Source: Thermoplasmatota archaeon (GTDB taxonomy: Archaea; Thermoplasmatota; Thermoplasmata; Thermoplasmatales; Thermoplasmataceae). From it: a DNA stretch of 64,000 nt. The translations under genes were made by a program, and so were the position numbers. The notes beneath the pieces are model-generated. The model was not told the DNA's origin. It saw nothing but the letters and a program-made list of their open reading frames with translations, and made no database searches. The stretch lies in the NCBI GenBank assembly GCA_023381355.1, contig JAMCUL010000012.1:21389-85388 (forward strand). The letters run 5' to 3'. Positions 41,171-49,672 of this stretch are shown one piece after another (the first letter of the stretch is position 1; each line of letters starts with the position of its first letter).

Positions 41171-41390
41171 TCACACAATCTGAATATAATTGACAAAAAC
41201 ACACCGGATTCATTGAGGATTATCCCAATTCTCCGTGTATGGGGAGTTATAGCCTTCAATGGTAGACAACCCCCAGCAGTGAAATTGCAGATCTCCCTTG
41301 ATCCCCACTGCATTAAATGCCAGCAGGGATAGAATTTTCAGAAAAAAGTATGAATTTGTTTGCGATTGCCTTTCATTGAGATCAACCGGT

Positions 41391-42380
41391 TTGAAAGTAC
41401 AGGCAGCAATGGCAGAAGAAATCCTGAAGGAGATACGCAGGAAGAACTGCCTGAGCAGGAGGCTTAGGCCGTTCAGTGACTCTGGTTATGTTTACTTTCC
41501 ACTTGACCGTGAGATTCCACATCTCAGGGAGATGCAGGGAGAATTCGAGTTCGAGGAGAGAAATAATGAAGGCATCAGGGACATACTCGAAATGATTCTT
41601 GGCGGAAGAGGTAGAAGGATAGGGTGGCAGCGAATTGGGGATGCACTTATATTCAATGCTGGATCAGGCATTTCCGAGAAGGTCTGCGAGGCGATATGTA
41701 GTGAGATTGAAATCGGGCAGATATATGAGATTCAGGGAAAGATTGGTGGTGAGTCAAGAAAGCCTGAAATCAGGCTAATATACGGCAATGCACACGAAAC
41801 ATCATACAGGGAAAACGGTGTTAATTTTATCCTGAATCCCATGTCGGTAATGCTCAGCAAGGGCAACATTGTAGAGAGGGGAATTCCCTATCCTGAACTG
41901 AAAAATCCACGCAGGGTCCTGGACATGTTCAGTGGAATAGGATATTTTTCATTGCCGCTTGGGAGGAAATTTACCCTGGAGACCATGACATGTGTGGATA
42001 TCAATAATGATGCACTGGGCTACCTGAAAAAATCCTACGAGGCATCAGGGTTCAAATTTGAACTCATATTAGAAAACAGGGATTGCAGGGACATTTCAAC
42101 CGGGGGGAAATTCGACACCATAATAATGGGGAATTTCAAGAGCCTGAATTACCTCCCACATGCATTGAGTCATGCAGCTGATCAGTGCAGCATAATACTT
42201 CATCATCTTGAGCCTTCTGATTCCATATCCCGGGCGGATTATGAGATAATGAGAAAATGCTCACATCTTGGATACTCTGCAGGCGTAATCGATTCTCACA
42301 TGGTGAAATCATATTCCCCTCACATGTGGCATATTTCAACTCTCATCAATGTAAGAAGGAAGGCGTTTGATAAAATTTAA
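41391..42380 (+). CDS. Trm5/Taw2-family tRNA-modifying enzyme, probably Taw2
   Basis: SAM-dependent Rossmann enzyme acting on position 37 of tRNA. The D2 segment NGVNFILNPMSVMLSKGNIV is followed by the SAM motif VLDMFSGIGYFSLPLG. The catalytic Asn-Leu-Pro of Trm5 is not seen. Instead IIMGNFKSLNYLPHAL resembles the TYW2/Taw2 form, which transfers the aminocarboxypropyl group in wyosine synthesis. TTG 41391 gives the typical start KVQAAMAEEILKEI; ATG 41410 is out of register with the family start but close. Trm5 versus Taw2 is not settled by eye. Confidence 0.7.
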   Translation: MKVQAAMAEEILKEIRRKNCLSRRLRPFSDSGYVYFPLDREIPHLREMQGEFEFEERNNEGIRDILEMILGGRGRRIGWQRIGDALIFNAGSGISEKVCEAICSEIEIGQIYEIQGKIGGESRKPEIRLIYGNAHETSYRENGVNFILNPMSVMLSKGNIVERGIPYPELKNPRRVLDMFSGIGYFSLPLGRKFTLETMTCVDINNDALGYLKKSYEASGFKFELILENRDCRDISTGGKFDTIIMGNFKSLNYLPHALSHAADQCSIILHHLEPSDSISRADYEIMRKCSHLGYSAGVIDSHMVKSYSPHMWHISTLINVRRKAFDKI

Positions 42381-42407
42381 AACATAGTGTGGCATATTCT
42401 ATTGAAA

Positions 42408-42728
42408 ATGGATAATAGGAGAAGTAATTACAAGGGGAAGAAGCCGTTCAGATCAAAGGAGGACAAGAGGCAACCAGTTCCAAAGAAAGTGAAGAAGCTT
42501 GACATGCGAAAAAGTGAGGAGTTCAATTTCATGCTATCCCGGGCGATTGAGGATCTCCCGGACAGTATCCGGGGTTCCATAGCCGGTGGGATTTATGCTG
42601 CCGCTTCCCGGCAGGGACTCAATGAGGCAAAGACATTTCTTGCAAAGAAGGGAGAGGAAGGATTAATAGACGAAAAAATGCAGAAACAGATCTGGAATCT
42701 CCTGAATGATTATTCCACATACAGGTAA
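42408..42728 (+). CDS. Small basic protein of unknown function
   Basis: Not recognised. About 106 residues from ATG 42408 (the track starts at 42387). The N-terminal 40 residues are disordered and rich in Lys/Arg. A helical domain with RAIEDLPDSIRGSIAGGIYA and LNEAKTFLAKKGEEGLID follows. The position between a tRNA-modifying enzyme and a DUF357 gene, and the basic tail, suggest RNA or ribosome binding, but that is inference. The codon use is like the neighbours. Confidence 0.65.
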   Translation: MDNRRSNYKGKKPFRSKEDKRQPVPKKVKKLDMRKSEEFNFMLSRAIEDLPDSIRGSIAGGIYAAASRQGLNEAKTFLAKKGEEGLIDEKMQKQIWNLLNDYSTYR

Positions 42729-42732
42729 AATC

Positions 42733-43023
42733 ATGGAAAGTTCTCTCGAGGCGAGAGTGGAGAAATATATTGAACTGGAAAAGCGTGCACTCGACCAGGT
42801 TGCGATTGCAGTTCCAGAAAATTCTGTCCTTTACATATATGCAAGGGATTCCCTGATGATGATAAAGGCATATTTTGAGGATGCCCAGTATTTCAGGCAG
42901 AAAGGAGACCTGATAAATGCACTCTCTGCGCTGAATTATTCATATGGCTGGATAGATTCAGGTGTGAGGCTTGGCATATTCAAGACAGATAACGACTATG
43001 CGAAATTTACTTTTTTCAGGTAG
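42733..43023 (+). CDS. DUF357-family archaeal protein
   Basis: The 96-residue all-helical protein has YARDSLMMIKAYFEDAQYFR followed by GDLINALSALNYSYGWIDSG and VRLGIF, the characteristic DUF357 pattern. The family is archaeal, known from structural genomics as a helical bundle of unknown function. ATG 42733 is preferred to the track start at 42706, which lies inside the preceding gene. It starts four bases after the preceding stop, so the two are likely cotranscribed. Confidence 0.8.
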   Translation: MESSLEARVEKYIELEKRALDQVAIAVPENSVLYIYARDSLMMIKAYFEDAQYFRQKGDLINALSALNYSYGWIDSGVRLGIFKTDNDYAKFTFFR

Positions 43024-43195
43024 GGACTCTGGAATTTACTGACTCTTTCTTTGTAAATATGCAACATCTGCTGCAATCCTCAATTCAGGAATAGTGCCAC
43101 GCAACTGATGAACCGGGAAATGAAAATATAAAAGATCGGAATTCGGAAGAAAATATTTTTATCTTTGATTTGTTTAATATCATTGGGTCTTTGAA

Positions 43196-43336
43196 ATGGT
43201 AAAGAAAAAGAACCTTGATGACCTTGAAGAACTGGAAGCGTCGGACATAGATGAAATGGACAGGCTCGTGTACGGGGATGACAGAAAAAGAAAGAGCTCA
43301 GGGAAAAACCCTGGTTCTATCTCTAGGAAACAGTGA
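43196..43336 (+). CDS. Possible small charged protein
   Basis: A 46-codon ORF not in the track: MVKKKNLDDLEELEASDIDE, then [15 protein letters not shown] and a short basic end. The acidic helix followed by a basic tail looks protein-like. AT-rich TTTAATATC lies about 20 bases before the ATG. The last 39 bases overlap the end of aspS on the other strand. No family is recognised; it could be a conserved small protein or chance. Confidence 0.45.
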   Translation: MVKKKNLDDLEELEASDIDEMDRLVYGDDRKRKSSGKNPGSISRKQ

Positions 43337-44581
43337 TGCTTCCCTGACGTTGGGCAGGTTCAGGATAACCTGTGTGAGTCGTTCAAGACCAAGCCCCCAT
43401 CCTGCGTGAGGGGGCATCCCATATCTGAAAGTTTTCAGGTAAAATTCAAAATTCGAGCTATCCAGGCCCTTTTCCTCTATCTTATTTTTCAATATCTGGG
43501 GATTATGAACCCTCTGTGCGCCTGAGGTGAGTTCTATCTCTCTGAATTGCAGATCAAAAGATTTTGTAAAATCAGATCTGTCTTCAAGAACTGACGTATA
43601 GAACGGCCTCACTTCCTTTGGCCAGTGAGTGATGAAATAGAATCCTTCAAATCGTGATCCTATTATCTTCAGTTGTTCATTGTTCAGATCCTCTCCCTTC
43701 CCGACTTTTATGCCATGTCCAGAAAGAATTGAAACGCATTCCTCATATGTTATCCTCGGGAATGGTGTCTCCGGGGGCTTCTTTACAATGGAAAAGTTCT
43801 CTGCATCCGGGACTGTTTTAAGAAAATTTGAAATTCCCATGGTTATTGCATTCTCAAGCATATGCATCGCATCATTATGATCGGCGAATGCCATCTCAAT
43901 ATCGATTGAAGTAAATTCGTTAAGATGCCTTGGAGTGTTATGCTCCTCAGCCCTGAAAGCGGGGCCAACCTCAAAAACTCTCTCCACGCCAGAGGCAATA
44001 AGCATTTCCTTGTACAGCTGTGGGCTCTGATTTAGAAAGGCATCCTTCTCAAAATACCTGACCCTGAACAGGTCTGCCCCTCCTTCAGTTGCAGCAGATA
44101 CAATCTTGGGTGTCTGCACCTCGGTAAATCCCTGTGACATCAGGAATGTCCTGATCCCCCAAAGAATTGCTGACTTTGCCCTGAATATTCTTGAATGTTC
44201 TGTCTTTCTCAGATCCATGAACCTGTTGTTAAAGCGGGTATCAAAATCAACCTCTACCTCATCCACTATTCCCAGGGGAAGTGGTGATTCTGCCATGTTC
44301 AGAATGGAGATTGATTCAGCAATGAATTCCCTTCCTATCTTGCTCTGCACCTTTTCCGGGACTGTTCCGCTTACACTTATGACCGATTCCCTGCTTATAT
44401 CGCCAAGCATTGAGAATGGCCCTGAATCCTTCTTCACGGTGACCTGGACAAGCCCTGTCTGATCCCTCAAAACTATAAAACCAACATTCTTCAGAATTCT
44501 TATATCCTGCGCCCACCCATTGAGAACCAGCTTTTCGCCGGGAACTCTGTCATCAAGATCAGCGACAAAAAATTTCTTCAT
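43298..44581 (-). CDS. aspS: Aspartyl-tRNA synthetase, archaeal type
   Basis: Class IIb synthetase of 427 residues without the bacterial insertion. The N-terminal OB domain (about 1-105) has [21 protein letters not shown]. Motif 2 is [20 protein letters not shown] and motif 3 is [18 protein letters not shown]. Whether it charges only tRNA-Asp or also tRNA-Asn depends on anticodon-binding residues I could not classify. A TATA-like box sits 25 bases before the ATG. Confidence 0.95.
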   Translation of the reverse strand: MKKFFVADLDDRVPGEKLVLNGWAQDIRILKNVGFIVLRDQTGLVQVTVKKDSGPFSMLGDISRESVISVSGTVPEKVQSKIGREFIAESISILNMAESPLPLGIVDEVEVDFDTRFNNRFMDLRKTEHSRIFRAKSAILWGIRTFLMSQGFTEVQTPKIVSAATEGGADLFRVRYFEKDAFLNQSPQLYKEMLIASGVERVFEVGPAFRAEEHNTPRHLNEFTSIDIEMAFADHNDAMHMLENAITMGISNFLKTVPDAENFSIVKKPPETPFPRITYEECVSILSGHGIKVGKGEDLNNEQLKIIGSRFEGFYFITHWPKEVRPFYTSVLEDRSDFTKSFDLQFREIELTSGAQRVHNPQILKNKIEEKGLDSSNFEFYLKTFRYGMPPHAGWGLGLERLTQVILNLPNVREASLFPRDRTRVFP

Positions 44582-44601
44582 GCCTAAGGGTATTTTGTCT
44601 C

Positions 44602-44611
44602 TTTAAAAAGA
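44602..44611 (-). promoter_or_regulatory. TATA-like box for aspS
   Basis: CTTTTTAAAG on the minus strand is centred 25 bases before the aspS ATG, so the message is probably leaderless. Confidence 0.5.
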
Positions 44612-44750
44612 TTTTCCATCTTAGGATGAAATTTTTGCCCTTATTGATGCGGCTATTCCTGAATTAACGCACATGTAGACCATATCAGAACTCGAACTTT
44701 GAATTCAATGGTCAGGTCCGAACGTTGAAGTAGAAAGCCTGAAGCCTTAA

Positions 44751-44781
44751 CATGGAATGATGCAATGACTGTCATTCCATG
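44751..44781. repeat. Perfect 10-bp inverted repeat
   Basis: CATGGAATGA and its exact reverse complement TCATTCCATG are separated by 11 bases, in the gap between aspS and the small membrane protein gene at 44851. It may be a regulator-binding site or a hairpin; it lies just upstream of that gene's AT-rich box (about 44813-44824). Confidence 0.45.
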
Positions 44782-44850
44782 ACAGCCAAATCACATGAGG
44801 AATGGAGGGAAAGCTTAAAATAATGATTTCAATTTCATCTGGGTCGTCAT

Positions 44851-45099
44851 ATGAAGATCAGGGAAAAGGGTGACATTCCTTATTATTTGAGATGGCTGAA
44901 GGAAAGGAGAAATGCATACCGGGTTAATGCTGGCATCGGTTTAGCGTTCTTCCTGGTCACTGCGATCTTTGTGATCTCCCGTGATTTGAAGTCTCCTGCT
45001 GCCGCCCTATTTGGCTATCTTGCGATTATTCTGCTCGGCATCACCATCGCAGATTCAATACTTGTTGAGATGAAATATCACAAGGCAATCAACAGATGA
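44851..45099 (+). CDS. Small membrane protein with two transmembrane segments
   Basis: Not recognised. The 82-residue protein has a charged N-terminus (MKIREKGDIPYYLRWLKERR) and hydrophobic segments at about 25-43 and 48-68. A short charged end follows. An AT-rich TTAAAATAAT box lies about 30 bases upstream and a perfect inverted repeat further up. It is monocistronic. Confidence 0.65.
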   Translation: MKIREKGDIPYYLRWLKERRNAYRVNAGIGLAFFLVTAIFVISRDLKSPAAALFGYLAIILLGITIADSILVEMKYHKAINR

Positions 45100-45410
45100 A
45101 GCCTAAATTTAGGAAAAGGCAGGGCAGCAAGATCCTGCTTCAGCATTCTTCATCTGCAGCATCTTGAACGTTTATTCTCATGGTTAAAACGATGTTAAGT
45201 GATATTACCTCGCAACACCTGCATGAATCAAAACATATTTGGTGTAACATCCGCGATCCTGCCCTAAGTCTGGAAGCATCTTTTCGACCAAGGGGAAAAA
45301 GCCACTCAGTGATCTTCACGAAATCCTGGATGTTCCATAGGAGTTCATGAACGATAAACAGTTTATCACGTTTTTTACTGAAATTATGGGAAATAACAAT
45401 GCCTGCTCGG
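45100..45410. other. Intergenic region without a recognised gene
   Basis: About 310 bases with no convincing ORF. A 12-bp palindrome CCTAAATTTAGG follows the end of the small membrane protein gene. Its GC-poor stem makes it a doubtful terminator. Nothing else is seen. Confidence 0.35.
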
Positions 45411-45412
45411 AT

Positions 45413-45425
45413 ATGTTAAATAATG
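45413..45425 (+). promoter_or_regulatory. TATA-like box for the nfeD-ROK operon
   Basis: ATGTTAAATAATG is centred 25 bases before ATG 45445, suggesting a leaderless message. Confidence 0.45.
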
Positions 45426-45444
45426 GTGTTCCATATTTGAATCT

Positions 45445-46791
45445 ATGGGAAAAGCAAAACTGGTGATTGGAATAATTACCTTATTCATAGCTATAATTTT
45501 CCTTAGCACTTCACTGATGATAGGCCAGAGTAACAATCCTCATGACGTTTATTATTATACATCTGCATCATCAAGCAAGCAGCTTGTAGTGATCCAGTTA
45601 AATGAGGAGATCGATCCCGGATCTGCCGCCATGATAACCGGTGCCCTTTCCGGTCTCAACCACAATAATACTGCAGCAGTCGTGATCTGCATGAATACTC
45701 CGGGCGGGCTTCTCACCAGCATGATCCAGATAGTTTCTGCCATAAACAGTACAGAGGCAGCCCACGTGCCCGTGTATACGTATATCCTCCCTGAATCGCT
45801 CGGTGCATCTGCAGGTTCATACATTGCCATGGCAACTGACCAGATATGGATGGGTCCAGGATCGGAAATCGGGCCATCCACGCCAATTGTGGAAGGGGGA
45901 AGTGCGCTGCAGGAGAATCATACTCTGAACGGGATGGCAGGCCTGATGATGGCCCTTGCGGAGGCACATGGGCGTAATGTAACAGCAGCTGCTGAAATGG
46001 TATACAAGGATCAGGTTTTCAGTTATGAGCAGGCTTACCAGATAGGCCTGATAAATGGGATCTCGTCTAATTTTACCACATTTCTATCTACAAATAACCT
46101 TTCAATGTATAACAGGTCTATAATCACAGAATCGATATTTGATCAGCTCATGAGCTTCTTCAGCAACGCAACGGTTGATGGCCTGTTCATTTCTCTGGGC
46201 TCCCTTGCTATCCTTCTCGATCTTTATCATGGAACAATTCTTCTTACTGCCGTTGGTATAATCATGATTGTACTTGGCCTTCTTGGTGCCCAGCTGATTG
46301 ATGCATCCCTTGTTGGCATAGTAATGCTCATACTTGGCTCTGTACTTGTTCTGCTTGAATTCAAGACGGCACATGGAATAGCATTGATGTCAGGGATTGC
46401 TGTTGATATATTCGGAACTTTCCTCCTTGTATCTCCCAACTATGACATAACATCCCAGCCCTATTCCGGATCATATTCACCATCTCCAGTGTCTGGAGAT
46501 TTCATAATAACAGGGATTGCAGTATTTGTGATTGGAGGCTTCATTGCCTACTATCTTCATAAAATAATCGGTTCACAGGCAAGAAAACCTGTGACGGGAT
46601 GGGAATCCCTGGTGAATGCCACAGGCGTTGCCGATACTGACATTGATCCAGACGGATGGGTTTCCATAGATGGCGTGAAATGGAAAGCTGTTTCCAGGGA
46701 CGGCAAAAGAATAGATAAGGGTAAAACAATTACCGTGATTGGAATGAAAAATCTTACCTTGACTGTTGCAGAAAAGGGTGATGGTGATTGA
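45445..46791 (+). CDS. NfeD-family membrane serine protease (ClpP-class)
   Basis: The 448-residue protein has a signal/TM segment (8-26) and a ClpP-fold protease domain outside the membrane (about 45-215). LNEEIDPGSAAMI, NTPGGLL and nucleophile Ser122 in SLGASAGSYIA are visible; Lys188 in VYKDQVFSYEQAYQIGLI is a likely base. Four or five TM segments (about 245-375) and a C-terminal NfeD OB-like domain (ATGVADTDIDPDGWVSIDGV) follow. Family members cleave stomatin and act in membrane protein quality control. No stomatin gene is next to it. It overlaps the ROK gene by four bases. Confidence 0.9.
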   Translation: MGKAKLVIGIITLFIAIIFLSTSLMIGQSNNPHDVYYYTSASSSKQLVVIQLNEEIDPGSAAMITGALSGLNHNNTAAVVICMNTPGGLLTSMIQIVSAINSTEAAHVPVYTYILPESLGASAGSYIAMATDQIWMGPGSEIGPSTPIVEGGSALQENHTLNGMAGLMMALAEAHGRNVTAAAEMVYKDQVFSYEQAYQIGLINGISSNFTTFLSTNNLSMYNRSIITESIFDQLMSFFSNATVDGLFISLGSLAILLDLYHGTILLTAVGIIMIVLGLLGAQLIDASLVGIVMLILGSVLVLLEFKTAHGIALMSGIAVDIFGTFLLVSPNYDITSQPYSGSYSPSPVSGDFIITGIAVFVIGGFIAYYLHKIIGSQARKPVTGWESLVNATGVADTDIDPDGWVSIDGVKWKAVSRDGKRIDKGKTITVIGMKNLTLTVAEKGDGD

Positions 46792-47798
46792 TACTTGGCT
46801 TTGATGTTGGGGGTTCCAAAATATCAATGTTCCTCTCTGACAGAAACGGGAATATCCTCAGGAGAAGCAGGGTACGGACTCCCGATTTCAAGAGGCCTGA
46901 AGATCTTATTGAACAGCTGGTTACCATGTCAAGGGATGCCGAACATGCAGCTGCGTCCGATATTGAGACTGTCTCTGTTGTTTTTGCCGGAGCTGTTGAC
47001 GGGAAACGTGGAATAATAAGGTCTTCTCCAAACCTGTTTGGTGGAATTGAAATTCCGCTATCTGACATACTGGAAGACATACTTAAAAAGACCGTATATA
47101 TTGAAAATGATGCCACTGCGACAGCCATATCAGAAAAGATTTTTGGAAATGGGAAAGCGTTTTCCAATTTCATATACCTGACCCTGAGCACAGGTATTGG
47201 CGGTGGTATCTTCATGAATAACCGTGTATACAGGGGATCGCTCGGAATGGCAGGGGAATTCGGCCACATGGTTGTGGATCCGCAGGGGCCGGTCTGTGGA
47301 TGTGGCAGGAAGGGCTGTTTCGAGGCTGTCGCAGGTGGGAAGGCTGCCCTGAAGATTATGGACAGGATCAAGGCATATGAAAGGTCAGAATGCCTGAGGC
47401 AAACGCCAAGGGAAAATGTAGAGGCAAAGCAGATCTTTGAATGCGCCGAGAAAGGGGATCCCCCGTGCCTTGAAGTTGTGGGTGAACTCACAAAAAATAT
47501 GGAAGAGGGAGTTGCGAGCCTGATTAATATATTCGATCCCGAGGCTGTAATGGTTGGAGGAGGCCTTTCAAACTCAAAGAAGCTGGTATACGAATCCATT
47601 GAAAAAAATTCTCCCTCACTTCTGGCAACCATGAAGAGGGATGTAAAATTCTTCAGAACCTCACAGGTAACTGTGGAATTATCTCCCATGGCAGTGGTAC
47701 TGTATGAGGAGGAGATTCCCGGATTCAACATTGAAAGGATCATAAAGGAAATGAAGGAAAGGATCACGGTCGCAAGGGAAAAAAGGGATGGCTTCTGA
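46788..47798 (+). CDS. ROK-family sugar kinase
   Basis: ROK fold: ATP-binding ILGFDVGGSKISMF at the N-terminus, catalytic Asp in IENDATATA, LSTGIGGGIF and the zinc motif CGCGRKGCFEAVAGG. It is probably a glucokinase or a kinase of a related hexose; the motif set alone does not fix the substrate. The start is TTG 46788 overlapping the protease stop (TTGA), with GGTGATGG upstream. A long minus-strand ORF (46754-47767) is a shadow of this gene. Confidence 0.88.
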   Translation: MILGFDVGGSKISMFLSDRNGNILRRSRVRTPDFKRPEDLIEQLVTMSRDAEHAAASDIETVSVVFAGAVDGKRGIIRSSPNLFGGIEIPLSDILEDILKKTVYIENDATATAISEKIFGNGKAFSNFIYLTLSTGIGGGIFMNNRVYRGSLGMAGEFGHMVVDPQGPVCGCGRKGCFEAVAGGKAALKIMDRIKAYERSECLRQTPRENVEAKQIFECAEKGDPPCLEVVGELTKNMEEGVASLINIFDPEAVMVGGGLSNSKKLVYESIEKNSPSLLATMKRDVKFFRTSQVTVELSPMAVVLYEEEIPGFNIERIIKEMKERITVAREKRDGF

Positions 47799-47917
47799 TT
47801 CTGTTCTCCTTATCCTGAAACGTTAATAAAGCCTGATTTCAACACTTTACATCGGTAAATCCCAGGTCTCCCAGTGCAATTCTGCAAAATTTGAATTTAT
47901 GGGAGTCAAAACTCCTC

Positions 47918-47930
47918 ACCAATAAATACC
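47918..47930 (+). promoter_or_regulatory. TATA-like box for the thiamine-binding-like gene
   Basis: ACCAATAAATACC is centred about 24 bases before ATG 47949, which supports that start over the upstream GTG. Confidence 0.4.
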
Positions 47931-47948
47931 GTGAAGCAATATGTGACC

Positions 47949-48245
47949 ATGATAGTTGCAGATGTGACTTATTATCCAATTGGGGAAGGGACCTCTGCCT
48001 CCAGATATGTGAAGGCTGCCCTTGAGGTTTTCAGCAGGTCAGGAATAAAATTTTACCCTAACGGCATGGCCACGGTGATTGAGGGAAACACAGTCAAGGA
48101 GATCCTTGATGTGATAGAGAAGGGAGAGAAAGCAATAATAGAAATGGGCATTCCACGAATCGAGACCATAATAAAGATAGACCATAGGCTGGATAAAGAT
48201 AACTCGGTATCACACAAGGTATCCTCTATCAATCAGGAGCACTGA
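47949..48245 (+). CDS. MTH1187/YkoF-type thiamine-binding-like protein
   Basis: The 98-residue ferredoxin-like protein starts MIVADVTYYPIGEGTSASRY and has FYPNGMATVIEGN in the middle, the usual pattern of the MTH1187/YqgV family (thiamine_BP). Members form tetramers and bind small ligands; a role in thiamine handling is suggested but not proven. The track start GTG 47931 is less likely than ATG 47949. It stands alone. Confidence 0.82.
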   Translation: MIVADVTYYPIGEGTSASRYVKAALEVFSRSGIKFYPNGMATVIEGNTVKEILDVIEKGEKAIIEMGIPRIETIIKIDHRLDKDNSVSHKVSSINQEH

Positions 48246-48302
48246 AGGCGGATTATCCGTTCGGGATATTATCACCTGTAAAATCGAGTTAAAAAGAGTT
48301 AG

Positions 48303-48314
48303 TCTATATACGCT
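48303..48314 (+). promoter_or_regulatory. TATA-like box for the DEAD-box helicase
   Basis: TCTATATACGCTT lies about 64 bases before the ATG, implying a leader of some 40 bases, longer than for most first genes here. Such a leader could carry regulation. Confidence 0.4.
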
Positions 48315-48371
48315 TAAACAATATGGAGTCAGACAGAAAAAGGATCTGTTAACCAAGAGAGAAGTGCGCAA

Positions 48372-49595
48372 ATGAGTAAATTCGAAGATATGAACTTAAA
48401 AAGTGAGTTGCTTGATTCCTTAAAGAGAATGAATTTTATTGAGACTACTGATATTCAGGAAATGACTATTCCTGTTGTGCTTCAGGGAAATTCCGTTCTC
48501 GTGAAGTCAAAGACTGGAAGTGGAAAAACTGGTGCCTACCTGATTCCACTGATCAACATGACAGAAAAAAAGAAGAAGGTGCAGAATCTGATTCTTCTTC
48601 CAACCAGAGAACTTGCGATTCAGGTTTTTGACGTTTTCAGGAAAATGTCAGCTAAAAGCGGGTTAAAGGGCGCCCTTGTTTATGGAGGGGCATCCATAAA
48701 CAGGCAGGCAGAGGATCTCAGGATGAAGCCTGAGTTTGTCGTGGGAACGCCTGGAAGAATCAAGGATATGGTGGGAAGAGGCTTCCTCAACCTGTCTGGT
48801 GTGAAAAACGTTGTTCTTGACGAAGCCGACCAGATGCTTGACATGGGTTTCTACGATGATGTTTCCGAAATAATCACAATGACTGATGATGAAAGAAAGA
48901 TGTTACTTTTTTCAGCTACAATGACACCTGATGTCAAGAATCTTGCATCCAAATTCATGGAAGGTGCAGAGACAATTAATGCCTCTGAGGATGAGGTTCC
49001 TCTTGATATCAAGCACGATTATGTTGTATCGGAACACCGTGAAAAAGTGGATTTCCTTGTAAGATACATTGAGGATTACAACCCGGAAAAGGCAATAATC
49101 TTCTCAAACACAAAGTCAGGGGCATCTTTTGTGAGCGACAGACTCAGGAAGATGGGATACAGATCTGTGCAGATACACGGAGATCTGACGCAGAGGCAGA
49201 GAGAGGATTCCATACGCAAATTCAGGGGTGGGGAGCGTTTTCTTGTTGCTACAGACGTGGCTGCAAGGGGAATGGATATACCATCAATCACACACATAAT
49301 AAATTACGATCTGCCTAGGGAGGACAAGACCTATATCCACAGGGTTGGGAGAACAGCCAGATTCGGCAAGGCTGGAACTGCAATGAGTATAATCCTGCCA
49401 GATGAGAAGTACATCCTCAACCGGATCAGGAAGACAGCAGGAGTCAATATAGAAAAACTTCCCATGGAGGGCCAGGCACAGGAAAGAAGAAGTGAGGAAA
49501 GGGGTAATCCAAGAAGAAGGGAAAGGCCCTATGCAAGAAGGCCTGAGTACACCTCCAGGAACAGGAAGGGAAAGACAGGATACAGAAGAAGCTAA
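48372..49595 (+). CDS. DEAD-box RNA helicase
   Basis: The 407-residue helicase has the Q motif (TDIQEMTIPV), motif I SKTGSGKTGA, motif Ia PTRELAIQV and GTPGRIKD. Motif II is VLDEADQMLDMGF and motif III FSATMT. The second RecA domain has ATDVAARGMDIPSITHIINY and HRVGRTARFG. A basic Arg/Gly-rich tail of about 40 residues (ERRSEERGNPRRRERPYARR) may bind RNA. Typical roles are ribosome assembly or RNA unfolding at low temperature. It is monocistronic. Confidence 0.95.
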   Translation: MSKFEDMNLKSELLDSLKRMNFIETTDIQEMTIPVVLQGNSVLVKSKTGSGKTGAYLIPLINMTEKKKKVQNLILLPTRELAIQVFDVFRKMSAKSGLKGALVYGGASINRQAEDLRMKPEFVVGTPGRIKDMVGRGFLNLSGVKNVVLDEADQMLDMGFYDDVSEIITMTDDERKMLLFSATMTPDVKNLASKFMEGAETINASEDEVPLDIKHDYVVSEHREKVDFLVRYIEDYNPEKAIIFSNTKSGASFVSDRLRKMGYRSVQIHGDLTQRQREDSIRKFRGGERFLVATDVAARGMDIPSITHIINYDLPREDKTYIHRVGRTARFGKAGTAMSIILPDEKYILNRIRKTAGVNIEKLPMEGQAQERRSEERGNPRRRERPYARRPEYTSRNRKGKTGYRRS

Positions 49596-49639
49596 ATATC
49601 CACGTCTTTCAACACTCTTCGCAGGATATTTAAAAAAGA

Positions 49640-49652
49640 CATATTTTATTAG
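49640..49652 (+). promoter_or_regulatory. TATA-like box for the prp operon
   Basis: ATATTTTATTA is centred about 27 bases before the prpD ATG; another AT box (GATATTTAAAAAAG) lies just upstream. Confidence 0.45.
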
Positions 49653-49672
49653 TTTTCCAAATATTCCGTGTT

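Noticed and set aside
45102-45113. CCTAAATTTAGG palindrome as terminator
   Set aside because: The stem is AT-rich with no loop and no T-run after it; archaeal termination does not need it.
46754-47767. Long 337-codon minus-strand ORF opposite the ROK kinase
   Set aside because: Ser/Pro-rich translation with no family features, fully antisense to a gene with clear ROK motifs.
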